From: Acidobacteriota bacterium | GTDB taxonomy: Bacteria; Acidobacteriota; Terriglobia; Terriglobales; Acidobacteriaceae | Direction: 5' to 3' | Assembly: GCA_021801945.1 (NCBI GenBank) | Contig: JAKABE010000096.1 | Span: 1-9,484, forward strand | Length of the DNA stretch: 9,484 bases | Shown here: one piece after another, positions 6,475-9,484 of the stretch | Position numbering within the stretch: the stretch's first letter is position 1 | Layout of the letters: the number at the start of each line of letters is the position of its first letter | The notes under the pieces: model-generated | Seen by the model: the letters and a program-made list of their open reading frames with translations, nothing else | Told to the model about the DNA's origin: nothing | Databases searched by the model: none | Made by a program: the position numbers and the translations under genes

Positions 6475-7416
6475 GTGTACACGGCAAACCCGGTGAGTAC
6501 CCTGGATACAGGTTTTTTCCGCGATGCATTTTCAACTTCCTTAACTTTGCCCGCGGCACTCGAGCCCAACTTAGAGGGCGCCCTTCGTCATGTACTCGAC
6601 AATCCCGGAGGCCTGATCCGTCCGCGATTGATCTATGAAATGGCGACGGCCTATGCTCTATCATCTTTAAACGCGCAACAGCTTGCTGTGGCGCTGGAGT
6701 ACTTTCACACGGCATCGCTTCTCTTCGACGATCTGCCTTGCATGGATAATGCACTTGAGCGCCGGGGCGCGCCGTGTACCCATCTCGTGTTTGGGGAAGA
6801 AGGCGCGATCCTCACCGCGCTGGCGCTGATCAATCGCGCCTATGCGCTGACTTGGCGAGCGGTGTCGGGATGCGCGCTGGCCAGCCAGCAGCGGGCGCTG
6901 GACTTCATTGAGCAATGCCTGGGCCTGGAAGGGCTGCTGAACGGACAAAGCCTCGACTTGCATTTTCGCGCGCTGCCGCGAACTTGCCAAACGGCTGAGC
7001 AGGTCGCCCGCGGCAAAACTGTCTCGCTGGTGCGTTTGACCCTGGTATTGCCGGCCATGCTGGGCGGAGCAACGCCGCGCGAGCTGCACCTCATTGAACG
7101 TATTGCCGCCTTCTGGGGACTCAGTTATCAAACGATGGACGATCTCAAAGACGTGCTTCAGGGCGCGGTGCAAACGGGAAAGACCTCCGCGCGCGACACA
7201 CTGCTCGGCCGTCCCAACATTGCCTCCGTGATCGGAATCGAAGCAGCAGTTCGGCGTCTGAGCCGGTTCCTGGCGCTCGGCGACCGGGTGCTTGGCCGGC
7301 TTCTGACGGTGCGTCCGCAGCTCAGTTTCCTTGAAACTTTACGCGGACGTCTTGAGGAAGAGCTCGCGCGGATCATGCACGACTCCCAAGAACTCCTGGA
7401 GACGGCCGCTCGATGA
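6475..7416 (+). CDS. Polyprenyl diphosphate synthase family protein, CrtE-like (probable geranylgeranyl-type short-chain synthase)
   Basis: This 313-residue class I isoprenyl diphosphate synthase would condense isopentenyl diphosphate with allylic diphosphates. The first Asp-rich motif is DDLPCMD (85-91), followed by RRG (96-98). The second is QTMDDLKD (219-226, DDxxD). KT at 181-182 matches the family's conserved KT. HTASLLFDDLPCMDN before and across the first motif is very like carotenoid-type GGPP synthases. The small Ala five residues before the motif, instead of the aromatic residue of bacterial FPP synthases, suggests a C20 or longer product. Unusual: the substrate-binding GGKxxRP box near residue 44 reads NPGGLIRP, so the lysine is absent. 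The GTG start has AAGGAAAG upstream; a TGA overlapping the next gene's ATG implies translational coupling to the ABC permease. Chain length is inferred. Confidence 0.88.
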   Translation: MYTANPVSTLDTGFFRDAFSTSLTLPAALEPNLEGALRHVLDNPGGLIRPRLIYEMATAYALSSLNAQQLAVALEYFHTASLLFDDLPCMDNALERRGAPCTHLVFGEEGAILTALALINRAYALTWRAVSGCALASQQRALDFIEQCLGLEGLLNGQSLDLHFRALPRTCQTAEQVARGKTVSLVRLTLVLPAMLGGATPRELHLIERIAAFWGLSYQTMDDLKDVLQGAVQTGKTSARDTLLGRPNIASVIGIEAAVRRLSRFLALGDRVLGRLLTVRPQLSFLETLRGRLEEELARIMHDSQELLETAAR

Positions 7417-8525
7417 TTTTTCTTAAGCTCATCGTCACAAATCTTCGCCGGCATCGCATCCGATCGTTGATTAGCGTGGCGGGCATCGCCTTCAGCGTTG
7501 CCGCGATGCTCACAGTCGTTACGATTCTGCAGGGCGCCATAGCGATGTTCTCCAATATCCTGTCGAACAACAGCGAGATCATCGTCTTCGAGCGCAACGT
7601 CTCCGACCTCTTCTTTAGTAATGTGCCCGAAGGCGCGGCTCGCCAGATCGCCAGTTGGCCAATGGTCTCCCATGCGAACCCAGTGCTGTTCGGCATCGTG
7701 CCGGGTGGCGGCCACCCTATCATCACCTGTTTCGGCGTGACGGCCAATGACGCACGCATCAAAAGCGCCACATGGCTCGCGGGCAACCGGCAGAGCTTCG
7801 GCGCTCAAGCCGGCGAAGTTGTTCTGGGCGAGCGCGCCGCGCGGTTTCTTTCCGCCGGACTCGGGAGCCGCGTGCAGTTGGGCAATGAGTATTTTCGCGT
7901 TTCAGGCATTGTGAAGACAGCCAACGGATTCGAGGATGGCGGCGTCTTCATGCCTCTTGCCTCCGCGCAGTCCTTCTTTCACAAGTCGGGAACGTCTTCG
8001 GTCATCACGGTGAAGCTGCGCAGCAAGGACGATGCCGCGAGCTTCAAGGCGATGATCAAGGCAAAATACCCGGACCTGGTCGCGCTGGAGGATAGACAGT
8101 TTACCCAAACTTACTCGCAGTTCAAGATTCTCAAGGCTACGGCCTGGGCTGTGGGTGGGTGCGGGCTTCTGCTGGGCGGCCTGGGCGTTGCCAACACCAT
8201 GATTATGTCGGTGTTCACCCGCATTCGCGAGATCGCCATCCTTCGTGTCAATGGCTTCTCGAACGCGCAAATTGGCGGAGTGATCTTTGGTGAATCCGCG
8301 CTGGTTTCCATCCTCGGTGCGCTTGTGGGGCTTTCAGTCGGGATCGCTTCGCTCTACCTGCTCAAGATGATTCCCATGCTCGACGGTTACGTCGATTCCA
8401 CTGTTCGTCCGCTCATCCTGACCGTCGTTTTCCTGCTGGCGTTGTTCACCGGGGTGGCCGGCGCGCTTTATCCAGCTTTCTATGCGATGCGGGTTCGCGC
8501 GGTGGAGGCGCTTCGCTTCGAATGA
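7413..8525 (+). CDS. ABC transporter permease, MacB/FtsX type
   Basis: The 370-residue permease has the four-helix FtsX/MacB layout. TM1 spans about 17-41, and a large extracytoplasmic MacB-type periplasmic domain about 46-240. TM2 is near 243-267, a cytoplasmic coupling segment (TRIREIAILRVNGFSNAQI) at 269-287, TM3 near 290-316 and TM4 near 333-357. The C-terminus ends in the typical RAVEALRFE. Known relatives do not pass substrate through the membrane core but drive periplasmic extraction or extrusion of lipids, lipoproteins, peptides or toxins. The start overlaps the prenyl synthase stop (ATGA, 7413-7416), and the end overlaps the ATPase start by the same device. Only one permease is visible, so it probably works as a homodimer. 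No membrane-fusion partner (MacA-like) lies in the window. Substrate unknown. Confidence 0.9.
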   Translation: MIFLKLIVTNLRRHRIRSLISVAGIAFSVAAMLTVVTILQGAIAMFSNILSNNSEIIVFERNVSDLFFSNVPEGAARQIASWPMVSHANPVLFGIVPGGGHPIITCFGVTANDARIKSATWLAGNRQSFGAQAGEVVLGERAARFLSAGLGSRVQLGNEYFRVSGIVKTANGFEDGGVFMPLASAQSFFHKSGTSSVITVKLRSKDDAASFKAMIKAKYPDLVALEDRQFTQTYSQFKILKATAWAVGGCGLLLGGLGVANTMIMSVFTRIREIAILRVNGFSNAQIGGVIFGESALVSILGALVGLSVGIASLYLLKMIPMLDGYVDSTVRPLILTVVFLLALFTGVAGALYPAFYAMRVRAVEALRFE

Positions 8526-9226
8526 TCACACCGCCGCAAAGCCAAGGGAACCGGCGCGCCGTGCTGTGCGCCCAGAACGTCTGGAAGAGTTACGACGAAG
8601 GAACCGCCGCCGTTCTCAAAGGCGTGGATCTGCAAATCTTCGCGGGCCAGACCGTCGCGCTTTGCGGACCGTCCGGCTGCGGAAAGAGCACGCTTCTTCA
8701 TCTCTTCGGGGGCCTCGACGGGCCCGACCTCGGCCGCATCTTCATCAACGGAGCGGAGATCGACCGCCGCAGCCTCCTTCATCTGCTCCGTCACGAAGTC
8801 GGCTTCGTCTTTCAGCTTCACAACCTCATTCCCGATCTCACGCTCGCCGAAAATTGTCTTATCCCCTCAGTCGCAGCCGGCATTCCGCGGCGCACGGCGA
8901 TGGCGCGCCTCACCCAGCTTGCGGAGCGCACAGGGCTGGTGCACCGGCTCAAGCACCGCATCCAGAAGCTCTCAGGCGGCGAACGCCAGCGCACCGCTCT
9001 GTGCCGAGCGCTGATGAACCGTCCCAAGATTCTGCTTGCCGATGAGCCAACCGGATCGCTCGACGAGCAAACCAGCAGCTTAGTCTTCGACCTTCTGCTG
9101 GAACTGGCTGCTACCGAAGGCGTCACGCTCCTGATGGCCACACATGATCGCCAACTTGCCGCGCGCTGCGACCGCACTCTGGAAATGCGAGATGGAACGG
9201 TCTACGAGCATGCCTATGCCGGCTGA
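8522..9226 (+). CDS. ABC transporter ATP-binding protein, MacB/LolD type
   Basis: This 234-residue nucleotide-binding subunit has all required motifs: Walker A GPSGCGKS (49-56), Q-loop Q98 (GFVFQLHNL), signature LSGGE (150-154), Walker B ILLADEP (170-176), D-loop SLD (179-181) and switch His208 (ATHD). FVFQ.HNLIPDLT, ADEPTGSLDE and ATHD are typical of the LolD/MacB/FtsE branch that powers FtsX-fold permeases. It is coupled to the permease by an ATGA overlap (8522-8525), so the pair forms one transporter. Walker A is followed by TLLHLFGGLD, as in LolD-like proteins. The last codons overlap the start of the next gene by 11-17 bases, continuing the operon. Confidence 0.93.
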   Translation: MITPPQSQGNRRAVLCAQNVWKSYDEGTAAVLKGVDLQIFAGQTVALCGPSGCGKSTLLHLFGGLDGPDLGRIFINGAEIDRRSLLHLLRHEVGFVFQLHNLIPDLTLAENCLIPSVAAGIPRRTAMARLTQLAERTGLVHRLKHRIQKLSGGERQRTALCRALMNRPKILLADEPTGSLDEQTSSLVFDLLLELAATEGVTLLMATHDRQLAARCDRTLEMRDGTVYEHAYAG

Positions 9227-9484
9227 GTCCGATGCGCCGCCGAGCGAGCCGCGCGCCGTCGCCGCGGCCGCCTGGCACGGTCTTTTCTGGCTTGTCTTCG
9301 CGAACTCAGTAGGCGTGCTGCTTGCAACTCTGTTGCTGGTTCCCGCTCTAAACAGGCCGCTGGGCGAGTGGACCTATGGCCGCTGGATGATGGTCCACAT
9401 GAATCTCGAACTTTACGGCTGGACCAGCCTCCCCATGGTTGGATTCCTCTTCCATGTCTACGGCGCCGATCACGGCCCGCTGGC
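9210..9484 (+). CDS. Heme-copper oxidase subunit I-like membrane protein, partial (C-terminus beyond right edge)
   Basis: Ninety-one codons are visible from ATG at 9210; ATG at 9216 in the same frame is an alternative start. The SD is weak (GGAACG near 9194-9199), suggesting coupling to the overlapping ATPase. After a Pro/Glu/Ala-rich tail come two membrane helices: about 22-46 (HGLFWLVFANSVGVLLATLL) and about 59-84. The second contains GRWMMVHMNLELYGWTSLP. An R..x.VH.N...YGW pattern at the start of helix 2 is what heme-copper oxidase subunit I proteins (cbb3-like branch) show, where the His (here H63) ligates the low-spin heme. Catalytic motifs (copper-B histidines) would lie beyond the window, so whether it is a real oxidase or a divergent relative cannot be seen. 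Placement after a prenyl synthase and ABC transporter is unusual. Confidence 0.55.
   Translation, partial: MPMPAESDAPPSEPRAVAAAAWHGLFWLVFANSVGVLLATLLLVPALNRPLGEWTYGRWMMVHMNLELYGWTSLPMVGFLFHVYGADHGPL

Noticed and set aside
1..9484. CRISPR arrays, insertion sequences with terminal repeats, riboswitches
   Set aside because: No regularly spaced repeats, no transposase with inverted ends and no recognisable riboswitch core were seen on either strand.

Overview
The window is GC-rich, densely coded bacterial chromosome. The gene set suggests an Acidobacteriota (Terriglobia-like) genome: an ECF sigma factor, a zinc-finger anti-sigma factor and a secreted DUF3106 protein in a row, Ala/Gly/Pro-rich secreted proteins, and a macrolide-exporter-type ABC system. 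The phylum call is inference from remembered family resemblance, not from a search.

Left part (1-3214, minus strand). One likely operon reads leftwards: an ECF sigma factor with an unusually long N-terminal extension, its membrane anti-sigma factor (HxxxCxxC), a secreted basic Gly/Pro/Arg-rich DUF3106 protein, and a signal-peptide membrane protein cut by the left edge. It looks like an envelope-sensing or extracytoplasmic regulon.

Middle (3388-3965). An intact tRNA-Val(CAC) with encoded CCA is followed 59 bases downstream by an antisense, frameshifted C-terminal remnant of a tyrosine recombinase. The HxxR box, the HAN box and the catalytic Tyr can all be read, but across two frames. This looks like a decayed integrative element at a tRNA target.

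Next (3966-5246, plus strand) is a complete hydroxyacid-oxoacid transhydrogenase of the iron-alcohol-dehydrogenase superfamily, with a well-formed sigma70-type promoter (TTGGCC-17-TATACT) just upstream. Convergent to it is a 239-residue secreted protein of unknown function (5426-6145, minus).

Right part (6475-9484, plus strand). A tightly coupled operon encodes a CrtE-like short-chain prenyl diphosphate synthase, a MacB/FtsX-type ABC permease, its ATPase, and the start of a polytopic protein resembling heme-copper oxidase subunit I, cut by the right edge. The first two junctions are ATGA overlaps, and the last gene overlaps the ATPase end. Linking prenyl diphosphate synthesis, an FtsX/MacB-type transporter and an oxidase-like membrane protein is the most unusual gene association here. 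Three phased TAtCCAA heptamers sit directly upstream of the first gene's ribosome binding site.
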